Shown piece by piece: positions 17,352 through 25,633 of a stretch of DNA of 64,000 nucleotides (positions within the stretch are counted from its first letter, which is position 1; the number at the start of each line of letters is the position of its first letter). The notes under the pieces were generated by a model that saw only the letters and a list, made by a program, of their open reading frames with translations, ran no database searches and was not told where the DNA came from. A program made the position numbers and the translations under genes. This stretch comes from JAJNBA01 sp963842295 (GTDB lineage Bacteria > Actinomycetota > UBA4738 > HRBIN12). The stretch is from positions 62,001 to 126,000 of the forward strand of contig CAWJFY010000006.1 in assembly GCA_963842295.1 (NCBI GenBank). Reading direction: 5' to 3'.

Positions 17352-17403
17352 TGAGATCTCGACGTGCAGGCGTTCTCTTCCAGGCCCTCTCTCGGTGCTC
17401 ACG

Positions 17404-17418
17404 ACCGTTGGAAACGGT
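17404..17418. promoter_or_regulatory. Palindrome ACCGTT-GGA-AACGGT upstream of the ADH gene
   Basis: 6-bp perfect arms with a 3-nt spacer. It sits about 63 nt before the CTG start, just downstream of a possible minus-strand -10 (TACGAT). Candidate repressor site; the cognate regulator is not in the window. Confidence 0.35.
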
Positions 17419-17462
17419 GCATCGTACAGGATGTGAAGGTCCGCCCGCGATCCGCGGCAGCT

Positions 17463-20405
17463 TCACGTGTGCGCCGCGTCGCGATCGGCAAGGCGCTGAC
17501 AGAGGACGCGCATCAGCGCGAGCGACGTCTCGGGGCGTTCACGGAGCAGCGCCTCGAACTCCCGTCGCCCGATCGAGAGGAGGCGAACGGGTCCCTTCGC
17601 GGCGAGCGAGGCCATCCTCGGACCGCTCGTGATCACCGCCATCTCGCCGATCACGTCGCCCGCCGAGCGGACCGCCAACACCTGCTGGTGACCGCCGGGT
17701 TCCCGCAGGATCACCATCACGTAGCCGTTGACGATGATGTGCATCTCGTCGCCCGGATCGCCCTGCTCCGCGATCATGTCCGCATCGCCGTAGCTGTGTT
17801 CCGACGCGATCGTCGCGATCGGTACCAGATCCTGCGGCGACAGGTCCGTGAACAACGGAACGCGCCGCAGGAACAGCACTCGTTCCACGACCGGCAACGT
17901 CATGAGGGTCTCGGTCACGGTTCCTCCTTCTCGACTTCCTTCTTCGGACGTAGCCGCGGGCTTGGTCGTGGCCGCGGTCGCCCACTCCGCGCACGTCCTG
18001 ATCCAGTCGTCTGGGTGTTGGAGCACCTTCTTCCGCCAATCGCGATCGAGATCGTGTGACCTTCCCGGCTCCCAGAGTCCCAGCAAGGGGCCCACGAGGT
18101 CGCGGTCGCCGATGGTCTCGATCACCTCGAGGGCGTTGGCTCGCTGGGCCGGATCCACGCCCGAAAGGCTCTCCAGCGCGGTGGAGATCGCGCCACGATC
18201 GCGCAGGAGCGCCACGGCCCGGATCGCCGTCAGAGCATGCGACTGCGATGCGGCTATCAGGGTGTCAACGAGCATCTCGAGCCGCTCGTTCCCTCCGGTC
18301 TCGATCGAGTCGGCGAGCCGGCGGTTCTCGACCGCCTGCGATGCCGATGCGGTCGCGAGCCGCCGCACGACCTCGCCCGCGCGCTCTGGGGAAGCGGACA
18401 TCGCCTCACCGGCGGCCTCCAGCATGGTGCCGCCGCCGGCGATCGCAGCGATGAGCTCCTCGATACCGCCGACCGGGTCGACGCTGATCATCGTCCGCGA
18501 CGCCTCGGATCGCACCGAAGGGGCGGGGTCGGACAACCCGTTCCGAGCGAGATCCGTCGCGGCGGGACTCCGCGACTCGGCGAGCGCCCGGAACGCCGCC
18601 ACGCGGGCTTCGGCATGGGGTGATCTCGTGAGTGTCGCCAAGATCGTCTCGGCCTCGGCATCCTCCCGCTCCTCCCTCGGCTGGTCCTCCGGCCCCGCCC
18701 TCGGGCGGTCGTCCGGCCCGTCCTCTCTCGCGTCGGCCAGCAGGATGCCGGCGGCCCGAGCCCGGACGAGGCCATCGGGATCGTCCAGCAACGTTCGTGC
18801 CCGTGACCGGTCCGCTCGGAGCGTGCCGAGCGCCTCCAACGCGGCCAGCCGAACCTCCGGCGCCGGGTCGGCCAGCCGTTCGGGTATCACGTCCGACGCC
18901 ACGAACGCCTCGGCACGGGCGAGGGAGCGCAGCGCGGTCGCTCGAACCTCGGGGTCGTCGTCGCGCACCCCTTCGATCAGCGCCGGGATCGCTTCAGGCG
19001 TGTCGATGTCGCCCAGGAGCTCCGCCGCCACTCGTCGTACGCCCGCGTCGGGGTCCGTCATCGCGCCGACCGCGACCGACGCGGCGGCCCGGTCGGAGCG
19101 TGCGACCCCGAAGGGTTCCCCCGCCCCGGGCGTCCCCCCGAAGACGTGCGGCCTGCCTTCTCGAAGGGCGGCGACGAGCTCGGAAGCGTAGGCCCTCCGC
19201 ACCCGCAACATGGAATACACGGCGGCCGCTGCCGCCGCGAGCCCGATGCCGTACAGGATCCGAGGCGACAGTGCGCGCTCGCCGATCATCGCGACGACAC
19301 CGGCGAGCACCGTGCCCACCTGCGTCGGCCCTCCGTACAGGAACGCTCGCATCCGGTCCCGCCGCTCGTCGGGAACGGTGTTGATCACCGCCTCCCACGT
19401 GCTCGACGCACCGCCCTGGAGCCAGACCACCTGCGCGAATCGGAACGCGAGGAGGATCGCGAACGTCGAGCCGATCGTGAGCACTCCGAAGGCGAGGAGG
19501 TAGAGCACGGGCAGGACCATCATCACCGTGGGGATGCCGACCCTCGAGAGCAGGCGGTTCATGACGAGGAGCGACAGGACGAGGGTCACCGCGGTCGATA
19601 CCGCGAAGAACAGACCGAAGAATCCGGCAAGATCGTCGGGCTGCGGGTAGCGATCGGCGGCGGCACGCGAGAACGGGAGGTAGAGGGAGAAGAACAAGAG
19701 CGAGAACAGGATCGATCCCACCGACATCCAGCGAAGTAGCGGGGATCTCACGGCGTAGCGGAATCCGTCGCGCATCTCGACGATGGCTGGCGTCCGACGT
19801 CGCTTCGGTCGAACAACGTCCGCCCCCGCTCTCGCCACGAGGATCCGACCCAGCACGACCACCATCACCAGCGTTCCCAGCCACACCACGATCACGTTGT
19901 CCGTCCCGAGCCAACTCGCGAGTGGCCGCGTGGCCAGACCACCCACGACCTGTCCGAGGACGGCGGCCCCGCCGATGAGAGGGAAGAACCGCTTCGCCTG
20001 GCGCGTATCGGTGACGAGCCCGGCCAGCCCCCACACGGCGAGGCCGAGGAGGAACTCCGACGCCCCGCGGAGCAGCCACAGCGCCGGGTAGATCCACTCC
20101 GCGTCGGTCGCAAGCGCCACCCGAGCTACCCCCGCGATCAGCGCTATCGAGGAAGGGATGACGAGGAACACCCGCCCTCGTCCGAGGCGTCCGAGCAAAG
20201 CCGAGACCCCGAGCGTCGCCAGGAACATCGTCGCCCCGAGGAGGAGGTAGAGCACCGGGAGGTCCTCGACGCCGCCGCGGGCGAAGAGGAGCGCGTCGAT
20301 GCTGCTCGCGGCGAGCGTCAGTCCCGCAGCCGAGAGGAAGGCCGCCGCGGCGGCCGGAGCCACCACCGACCGTTCTCCGGGCAACAGTCGCAGCAGCCGG
20401 TCCAT
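17463..20405 (-). CDS. NTT/MFS-like membrane transporter fused to HEAT repeats and a cyclic-nucleotide-binding domain
   Basis: 980 residues in three parts. Residues 1 to about 410 form a polytopic membrane domain with roughly a dozen hydrophobic segments, resembling ADP/ATP translocase (Npt)-type MFS proteins. About 425-800 carry HEAT/PBS-lyase-like repeats (for example DAGVRRVAAELLGDIDTPEA, then DPEVRATALRSLARAEAF). About 845-970 form a cNMP-binding fold: LFTDLSPQDL, GDPGDEMHIIVNG and GDVIGEMAVITSGPRMASL, matching the phosphate-binding cassette (GE-x7-R). A class III cyclase gene is divergently transcribed only 41 nt away. The likely role is transport or sensing controlled by cyclic nucleotide; substrate unknown. 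Confidence 0.82.
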   Translation of the reverse strand: MDRLLRLLPGERSVVAPAAAAAFLSAAGLTLAASSIDALLFARGGVEDLPVLYLLLGATMFLATLGVSALLGRLGRGRVFLVIPSSIALIAGVARVALATDAEWIYPALWLLRGASEFLLGLAVWGLAGLVTDTRQAKRFFPLIGGAAVLGQVVGGLATRPLASWLGTDNVIVVWLGTLVMVVVLGRILVARAGADVVRPKRRRTPAIVEMRDGFRYAVRSPLLRWMSVGSILFSLLFFSLYLPFSRAAADRYPQPDDLAGFFGLFFAVSTAVTLVLSLLVMNRLLSRVGIPTVMMVLPVLYLLAFGVLTIGSTFAILLAFRFAQVVWLQGGASSTWEAVINTVPDERRDRMRAFLYGGPTQVGTVLAGVVAMIGERALSPRILYGIGLAAAAAAVYSMLRVRRAYASELVAALREGRPHVFGGTPGAGEPFGVARSDRAAASVAVGAMTDPDAGVRRVAAELLGDIDTPEAIPALIEGVRDDDPEVRATALRSLARAEAFVASDVIPERLADPAPEVRLAALEALGTLRADRSRARTLLDDPDGLVRARAAGILLADAREDGPDDRPRAGPEDQPREEREDAEAETILATLTRSPHAEARVAAFRALAESRSPAATDLARNGLSDPAPSVRSEASRTMISVDPVGGIEELIAAIAGGGTMLEAAGEAMSASPERAGEVVRRLATASASQAVENRRLADSIETGGNERLEMLVDTLIAASQSHALTAIRAVALLRDRGAISTALESLSGVDPAQRANALEVIETIGDRDLVGPLLGLWEPGRSHDLDRDWRKKVLQHPDDWIRTCAEWATAATTKPAATSEEGSREGGTVTETLMTLPVVERVLFLRRVPLFTDLSPQDLVPIATIASEHSYGDADMIAEQGDPGDEMHIIVNGYVMVILREPGGHQQVLAVRSAGDVIGEMAVITSGPRMASLAAKGPVRLLSIGRREFEALLRERPETSLALMRVLCQRLADRDAAHT

Positions 20406-20446
20406 GGTCTGGCATATCGTGTCAGGCCGAGGGGGGCAGAAGCGCG

Positions 20447-21310
20447 ATGCCGAAAGGTGCCACGGTCCCGGAAGACGAATGGCGCGCCTGCCTAGTGGGC
20501 ACGGCTCGACACATGGTCATCGCTCGCAGGACGTTCGGGCTCGTGCCGTCCAACCCGAGGTGCAAGTTCTGCAGCATCCCGTTCCGCGGCCCGGGTGGAT
20601 TCGTCTTCCGTCATCTCTCGGAGAAGTACGGGCCGTGGGACAAGAACCCGAACCTGTGCCGCCGATGCGTGATCGGGCTCGGGTCCGCCGACGTCATGGG
20701 CGCTGAGGTCGACGCCTCGTTCCTCTTCGCCGACATCCGGCGCTCGAGCGACCTCGCCAGACAGATGGGAACCCTCGAGTTCACGCACTTGATGCAGCGG
20801 TTCTACAGGGTCGCGACCGAGGTGCTCTTCGACCACGAGGCTCTGCTGGACAAGTTCGTGGGCGACGAGGTGGTCGGCTTCTTCCTTCCGTTCATGGCGG
20901 GGGAGGAGCACCCTCGTATGGCGGTGGAAGCCGCGCGGGCACTCTTCCGCGCCGTCGGCTACGGCTCGGAAGAGGGGCCCTGGCTCCTGCTGGGGGCCGG
21001 TATCCATTCGGGAGACACGTTCGTCGGATACGTCTCACGCGGGGAGGCGAGCGAGTTCACCGCGCTGGGCGACACGATCAACGTCACGTCCCACCTCGCC
21101 TCCGCGGCTGGTCCCGGCGAGATCCTGGTCACGGAAGCGGTCGGGGCGTCGCTCGAGACCTCTGGTCTCGAGCGACGCCACCTGTCCCTCAAGGGTCACG
21201 AGCTCGACGCGCTCGTGATCGCCGTGGAGGAGCGAGGTCCTTCGCAGGCCGCCACCGTTCGAGTCAGTTCGAGCCCGATCACATCACCGCGAAGGTCTCG
21301 TAGACGGTGA
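20447..21310 (+). CDS. Class III adenylate/guanylate cyclase with an N-terminal four-cysteine motif
   Basis: 287 residues. Residues 30-80 contain C39xxC42 and C71xxC74, a probable zinc or redox site. The catalytic domain begins at about 90: FADIRRSSDLA (metal Asp D96), LDKFVGDEVV (Lys136 and metal Asp140) and GDTINVTSHLAS. The transition-state Asn is kept (N212), but the usual Arg four residues later is His216. Lys136 is in the position that favours ATP as substrate. The only cyclic-nucleotide-binding protein in the window is its divergent neighbour, suggesting a signalling pair. Its 3' end overlaps the convergent YCII gene by 32 nt. Confidence 0.85.
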   Translation: MPKGATVPEDEWRACLVGTARHMVIARRTFGLVPSNPRCKFCSIPFRGPGGFVFRHLSEKYGPWDKNPNLCRRCVIGLGSADVMGAEVDASFLFADIRRSSDLARQMGTLEFTHLMQRFYRVATEVLFDHEALLDKFVGDEVVGFFLPFMAGEEHPRMAVEAARALFRAVGYGSEEGPWLLLGAGIHSGDTFVGYVSRGEASEFTALGDTINVTSHLASAAGPGEILVTEAVGASLETSGLERRHLSLKGHELDALVIAVEERGPSQAATVRVSSSPITSPRRSRRR

Positions 21311-21596
21311 TCGTGGCGCCGCCTTCGAGGACCGGGCAGCCCTTGGCCAGGTCCGCCGCGGCATCGAGCGAATCGGCGTTGATGATCGAGTAGCCGCTCG
21401 CCGACCCGTCGCCGTCTCGAACCGAACCGTCGGGGCCGATCGTCTTCGCCGCTCCCGGTGTGAACGGGTTCCCGCCATCCTTCAAGGCCGGGCCCAACCC
21501 CTCCATCCAGGTGTTCCAGGCCTGCATCACGGCCGCCTGTTCTGCCTCGCTCTCGGGCATGCTTCCACCGCTGTACAGCAGCAGGTAGTCCGTCAT
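21279..21596 (-). CDS. YCII-related domain protein
   Basis: 105 residues. Begins MTDYLLLYSGGSMPES, with a WMEGLGPALKDGG helix and a C-terminal ALVEGGATITVYE-like strand (GCPVLEGGATITVYETFAVM), typical of YCII/DGPF proteins often found with ECF sigma factors. ATG 21596 follows GGGGGAGAT. No sigma factor is adjacent here. Function unknown; the family is a ferredoxin-like fold. A TATGAT -10 (21647-21642) and a palindrome lie upstream. Confidence 0.82.
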   Translation of the reverse strand: MTDYLLLYSGGSMPESEAEQAAVMQAWNTWMEGLGPALKDGGNPFTPGAAKTIGPDGSVRDGDGSASGYSIINADSLDAAADLAKGCPVLEGGATITVYETFAVM

Positions 21597-21653
21597 CCGG
21601 ATCTCCCCCTTCCCGGCTGCACGATGCAGCCTGAGGGGGGCATCATACACGTT

Positions 21654-21671
21654 CGTAAGTAAACGCTTACG
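21654..21671. promoter_or_regulatory. Inverted repeat CGTAAG-N6-CTTACG in the YCII gene promoter
   Basis: Perfect 6-bp arms with a 6-nt spacer, 58 nt upstream of the YCII start and just upstream of a TATGAT -10 box on the minus strand (21647-21642). The spacing resembles TetR-family operators. No TetR gene is in the window. Confidence 0.4.
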
Positions 21672-21725
21672 GAATAGTCCCGGTCCGTCCGGCGATTGCC
21701 GTGGTCTCCTCCGACCGGCGACCCC

Positions 21726-22751
21726 TCAGGCCGAGAGGCGTTCCGCGAGGTACTTCAGGCTGAGGGGGTACCGGTACTCGATCGACATGTGGGTGCCGTC
21801 GAACAGCTCGAAGAACACATCGGTCACGCCGATCGCCTCGAGTTCTCGGCGGAACGCCTCTGCTCCGAGGTCGAGGAAGTACTCGTCCTTCTTGCCCGCG
21901 TCGATGTAGATCGCTCGCATCGACCGGAGGGTGTCGGCGTTCTTGGGCGCCATCCGCACGGGATCGAGCTCGAGCCACCGCTCCCAGACCTCCGGGATCA
22001 GCCGGCCGGTGGCCGTATCGAACGGGAGGTGGACCGTTCCGTCCGGGTCGGTCGAGTAACAGGCGGCCATGCACCAGTCGTTCAGGAGATGCCCGTCGCT
22101 GTCCTTCGAGAGCGCCGGGCGGCTCCGGAAGTCCTTCCAGAAGTTGTCGAACGAACCCTCGTACTGATCGCGGAGCACCCGCGCGGACTCGCGGAACTCC
22201 GGGAGGTAGCACGCCTCGAAGAGCGCGTCGCCGGCATGGGTCGCGAGACCCCCCCACAGGTCCGGCCTGAGCATCGGCACGACCATCGCGCCGTACCCGC
22301 CGCTGGATTTCCCTCCGATCCCCCGGTGGTCCCGATCGGCGATCGTCCGGTAGCGCTCGTCGACGAACGGCACCACCTCGTCGCAGAGATACGTCAGGTA
22401 GTCCCCGGTGCCGGGGGAGTCGAGGAACTGGCTGCCGCCGAGCGACGTCCAGCAGTCGACCCACACGACGATCACGGGTGGCGCATCTCCCCGCGCGAAG
22501 AGATCGTCCGCGAGCTCCGGGAAGTTGCGTCGGAAGGGTGATCGGTTGCGCCACATGTCGAGCTGGCCGGTGAGACCTTGGATCGCGTAAACGGAGGGAT
22601 ATCGGGCGCCGGGCTCGTCGTCGTAGCCCGGCGGCACGTACACCCACAGCGGGCGCTCATGCGGATCGCCCAATGGATTCCCGCGGAGCACCCGGCTGTC
22701 GACGGTATGTTCGTCGAAGCGCCCCTTCGGCTCGAACGACCATGGGTCCAT
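21726..22751 (-). CDS. Esterase (alpha/beta hydrolase, esterase D / putative-esterase type)
   Basis: 341 residues. The nucleophile elbow GKSSGGYGA fits GxSxG. The preceding strand (VIVVWVDCWTSLGGSQF) and the C-terminal His in DGTHMSIEYRYP complete a plausible Ser-Asp-His triad, with the acid in IDAGKKDEYF. ATG 22751 follows AGGAGG (22758-22763). No signal peptide is seen, so it is probably cytoplasmic, a carboxylesterase or acyl-transfer enzyme of the S-formylglutathione hydrolase / Fes type. It is divergent from the GNAT gene. Substrate unknown. Confidence 0.82.
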   Translation of the reverse strand: MDPWSFEPKGRFDEHTVDSRVLRGNPLGDPHERPLWVYVPPGYDDEPGARYPSVYAIQGLTGQLDMWRNRSPFRRNFPELADDLFARGDAPPVIVVWVDCWTSLGGSQFLDSPGTGDYLTYLCDEVVPFVDERYRTIADRDHRGIGGKSSGGYGAMVVPMLRPDLWGGLATHAGDALFEACYLPEFRESARVLRDQYEGSFDNFWKDFRSRPALSKDSDGHLLNDWCMAACYSTDPDGTVHLPFDTATGRLIPEVWERWLELDPVRMAPKNADTLRSMRAIYIDAGKKDEYFLDLGAEAFRRELEAIGVTDVFFELFDGTHMSIEYRYPLSLKYLAERLSA

Positions 22752-22825
22752 GACGGTCCTCCTTCGTGATCTCGACACGGGTCGTGGACGGCGAGCGGCA
22801 GGCTACTCGGTACGCTTCCCCTCCG

Positions 22826-23380
22826 ATGCGCGTCGATGCCGACTTCGAGCCGTTGCTCACCGAGCGTCTTCGACTGCGCCGGTCCGTCCCCGAGGACGCC
22901 GACGCCATCTCCGCGTATCGGAGCGACCCGGAGGTGAACCGCACGCAGGGGTGGGAGCGGACCGATCCGGAAAGTGTCCGGGCCGACATCTCTCAGATGG
23001 CGGGCCGGGCGCCCGGAGAGACCGGCGGCTGGGTGCAGTTCTCCGTGGAAGAACGCGACGGTGGCCGCCTCGTCGGCGATGTGGGGATCAGTCCGGCGGA
23101 CGGGGAGCCCGGCGTCATCAAGGTGGGATACACGATGTCGCCGGCCTTCCAGGGTCGGGGCTACGCGACCGAGGCGGTCGGGGCGCTGGTCGCCTACGCG
23201 TTCGATGCGCTCGGTGCCGACGTGGTGCGCGCCTATGCCGACGCGGATAACACACCCTCGATCCGCGTCGCGGAGAAGATAGGGATGCGTCTGATCGAAC
23301 GGTTCGAGCATCGCGAGGGGGACGAGATCTGGTTCGGCGTCAGATACGAACGGCGCCGCGAGGATGCGCCGGCGGCGTGA
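22826..23380 (+). CDS. GNAT N-acetyltransferase, RimJ/RimL-like
   Basis: 184 residues. TERLRLRRSVPEDADAI at the N-terminus and the acetyl-CoA-binding motif A region (MSPAFQGRGYATEAVGALVA, with the Q-x-x-G-x-A/G loop) are clear, followed by VRAYADADNTPSIRVAEKIGM. ATG 22826 is chosen; TACGCT 9 nt upstream could make it nearly leaderless. It probably acetylates an amino group of a protein or small molecule. Its stop overlaps the start of the next gene (GTGA). Confidence 0.85.
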   Translation: MRVDADFEPLLTERLRLRRSVPEDADAISAYRSDPEVNRTQGWERTDPESVRADISQMAGRAPGETGGWVQFSVEERDGGRLVGDVGISPADGEPGVIKVGYTMSPAFQGRGYATEAVGALVAYAFDALGADVVRAYADADNTPSIRVAEKIGMRLIERFEHREGDEIWFGVRYERRREDAPAA

Positions 23381-24420
23381 GCCCGTCGAACGGCGACCTC
23401 TCCGAGCTCCTGTGGCGCGCCGGCGATGAGGAGACCGCTCATCGCCGACGCGCCCTCCACCAGGCATCTCGCGCCGCGCGATTCTGGATCGAGGAGGCTC
23501 GGGACCTCGCCGAAGCGGGACGGTCGCTGACCGAGCTCCGTGCGGTCGGACCCTGGGTGGCGGCGAGGATCCACGGCTGGTTGGACGAGCCGCCCGAGAT
23601 CCCGGAGCCCGACGAGACGCGTCGCGGGTTCCTGACGCTTGCCGAGGTCCGACGGGTGCTCGACGCGGACCCGACGTGGGAGCGCACGCCACATGCCGAC
23701 CTCCAAGTGCACACGACCGACAGCGACGGGGGGCTCCCGTTGCCGGAGATGGCGGCGCTTGCCCGGCTCCTCGGTCGTCCCTTCATCGCGATCACCGACC
23801 ACTCGAAGAGCCTCAAGATCGCGAACGGGATGGACGAGGCGCGGCTCGAGGAACAGATCGGGCGGATCGATGCGCTCAACGCAGATCTGATCGCGGCGGG
23901 CGATCCGTTCCGCGTGCTCCACTCGATCGAGATGGATGTCTTCGCAGACGGATCAGCCGACATGGAGCCGGAGGCGCTGGCGCCGCTCGACATCGTCCTC
24001 GGTGCGTTTCACTCGAAGCTTCGGATCCGCGAGGATCAGACGGAGCGTTACCTGGCCGCCCTGCGGAACCCGTCCGTGGACGTGCTCGCCCATCCGCAAG
24101 CCCGCATGTACGGCCGCCGGACCGGGCTTCGGGCCGACTGGTCGCGCGTCTTCGCCGAGGCCGCGGCTCGAGGCAAGGCGGTCGAGCTCGACGCCACCCC
24201 GGCTCGTCAGGATCTGAGCGTGGAGCTTGCCCGCGTGGCCATGGGGGAGGGAGTTCGGTGGTTCTCGATCGGGAGCGACGCCCACGCCTCGCTCGAGCTC
24301 GAGTTCCTGCCGTTCGGGCTGGCGACGGCCGCGCTGGCAGGGATCCCCAGGGAGCGGATCTTGAACTACCGGACCGTCGAGGAGGTCGCCTCATGGGGGC
24401 GGGAGCTCCGGGCCGGATAG
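23377..24420 (+). CDS. Helix-hairpin-helix plus PHP phosphoesterase (DNA polymerase X-like C-terminal half)
   Basis: 347 residues. An N-terminal helical/HhH region (SLTELRAVGPWVAARIHGW, about 50-70) precedes a PHP domain: ADLQVHTTDSDGG, FIAITDHSKSL, HSIEMDV, DIVLGAFHSK, VDVLAHPQ and FSIGSDAHA provide the metal-binding His/Asp set. This is the C-terminal layout of bacterial/archaeal PolX, but the nucleotidyltransferase palm is absent. It could be a stand-alone 3'-5' exonuclease or phosphoesterase. GTG 23377 is translationally coupled to the GNAT gene. Confidence 0.8.
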   Translation: MSPSNGDLSELLWRAGDEETAHRRRALHQASRAARFWIEEARDLAEAGRSLTELRAVGPWVAARIHGWLDEPPEIPEPDETRRGFLTLAEVRRVLDADPTWERTPHADLQVHTTDSDGGLPLPEMAALARLLGRPFIAITDHSKSLKIANGMDEARLEEQIGRIDALNADLIAAGDPFRVLHSIEMDVFADGSADMEPEALAPLDIVLGAFHSKLRIREDQTERYLAALRNPSVDVLAHPQARMYGRRTGLRADWSRVFAEAAARGKAVELDATPARQDLSVELARVAMGEGVRWFSIGSDAHASLELEFLPFGLATAALAGIPRERILNYRTVEEVASWGRELRAG

Positions 24421-24437
24421 GTCCTCCTACCCTCGAT

Positions 24438-24467
24438 TTGACAGGCACTCGCGCCCTCGCGTATGGT
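24438..24467 (+). promoter_or_regulatory. Predicted promoter of the homocysteine methyltransferase gene
   Basis: TTGACA (24438-24443), 18-nt spacer, TATGGT (24462-24467). A start near 24474 would give a leader of about 150 nt before ATG 24626, beginning with the hairpin listed next. Confidence 0.6.
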
Positions 24468-24476
24468 TCCTCTCGA

Positions 24477-24512
24477 GAGACCGCTGGAGCCCTCGGGTTC
24501 CGGCGGTTTCTC
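24477..24512 (+). promoter_or_regulatory. Strong 5'-leader hairpin upstream of the homocysteine methyltransferase gene
   Basis: GAGA-CCGC-TGGA-GCC pairs with GGT-TCCG-GCGG-TCTC around a CTCG loop (about 15 bp, with G.U pairs and a two-base bulge). It lies almost exactly at the predicted 5' end of the transcript. There is no T-run after it, so it is not a classic terminator. It could be a leader regulatory element, but I could not match it to a SAM, SAH or cobalamin riboswitch. Confidence 0.45.
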
Positions 24513-24625
24513 ACTTTCTGGGCCCCCGGCGCGCCGCGTGACCGACGGTCGGGGCGGCTCGTTCCCCGTGGCCCGCGACCGGCCCTAGACTCGGGCACCG
24601 CGTTCCGCGAGGGAGGTTCGATCGC

Positions 24626-25627
24626 ATGCCGAAGGGGATCTTGGAGCGCCTCGCCGATGGTCCGGTCCTCGGCGACGGCGGGTATCTGCTGGAGCTGGAG
24701 AAGCGCGGCTACGTCCAGGCCGGCCCGTTCACGCCGGAGGTGGTCGTGGAGCATCCGGAGGCCCTCGCTCAGTTGCATCGAGAGTTCCTGCGCGCAGGGG
24801 CTGAGGTGCTGCAGACGATGACGTTCTACGCGAGCGACGACAAGCTCGCGACCGTGGGCATGGAGGGCACGGTCGACGACATCAATCGCAACGCGGTTCG
24901 GATCGCCCGCGAGGTCGCATCCGAGGGTGATGCGCTGGTCGCGGGCAACCTGTCCCTGACCTGGGCGTACGACCCTGCCGACGGCGCCAGTCCGGACCAT
25001 GTCCGTGGGCTCTTCGACCGTCAGCTGCAGGATCAGCTCGATGCCGGGCCCCCGGACTTCTGGATCGGCGAGACGTTCTCGTTCCTCGGTGAAGCGCTCC
25101 TGTTCGTGGAGCGCGCGAAGGCGACGGGCCTGCCCGTGATGGTCACGATGTCGTTCGAGACGCTGCCCGCGAAGACCTACGAGGGGGACCCGCCTGGCGA
25201 GGCCGCCAGGAAGCTCGCCGCTGCCGGTGCCGACATCGTGGGTGTGAACTGCCTGAATGGGCCGGCGCAGCAGCTACCGATCGCCCAGGACATGGTCGAG
25301 GCGCTCGCCGGCGCCGCGCCGGTCGCCGCGCAGCCGGTGGCGTACGCGACCACACACGAAGAACCCGATTTCACGTCCGGAGAGGAGTTCCCGTTCGCCC
25401 TGACACCGATGACCCTCGCGCGGGGGGAGATGGCGGTCTTCGCGGACAGCGCGAGGGAGGCCGGAGTCCGCTACATCGGCTCGTGTTGCGGCTCCGTGGC
25501 CGAGCACGTCCGCGCCATGGCCAAGGTGCTCGGAAAGCTGCCGGAGCACGAACGCGAGTGGAAGTCGTCCACCGGGAAGGCGATGTCCGCCTACGAGTAT
25601 CACGAGCACACCGAGACCGAGGTGTAG
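24626..25627 (+). CDS. Homocysteine S-methyltransferase family protein (BHMT-like)
   Basis: 333 residues, zinc-dependent TIM barrel of the Pfam S-methyl_trans family. Zinc cysteines are in GVNCLNGP and GSCCGS; the N-terminal LGDGGYLLELEKRG matches the LLDGA.GTEL region. Methyl donor could be betaine, S-methylmethionine or another thetin/methylamine. GAGGGAGG precedes the ATG. It stands alone after a promoter with a structured leader, so control in response to methionine metabolism is plausible but not shown. Confidence 0.85.
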   Translation: MPKGILERLADGPVLGDGGYLLELEKRGYVQAGPFTPEVVVEHPEALAQLHREFLRAGAEVLQTMTFYASDDKLATVGMEGTVDDINRNAVRIAREVASEGDALVAGNLSLTWAYDPADGASPDHVRGLFDRQLQDQLDAGPPDFWIGETFSFLGEALLFVERAKATGLPVMVTMSFETLPAKTYEGDPPGEAARKLAAAGADIVGVNCLNGPAQQLPIAQDMVEALAGAAPVAAQPVAYATTHEEPDFTSGEEFPFALTPMTLARGEMAVFADSAREAGVRYIGSCCGSVAEHVRAMAKVLGKLPEHEREWKSSTGKAMSAYEYHEHTETEV

Positions 25628-25633
25628 GCGCGT

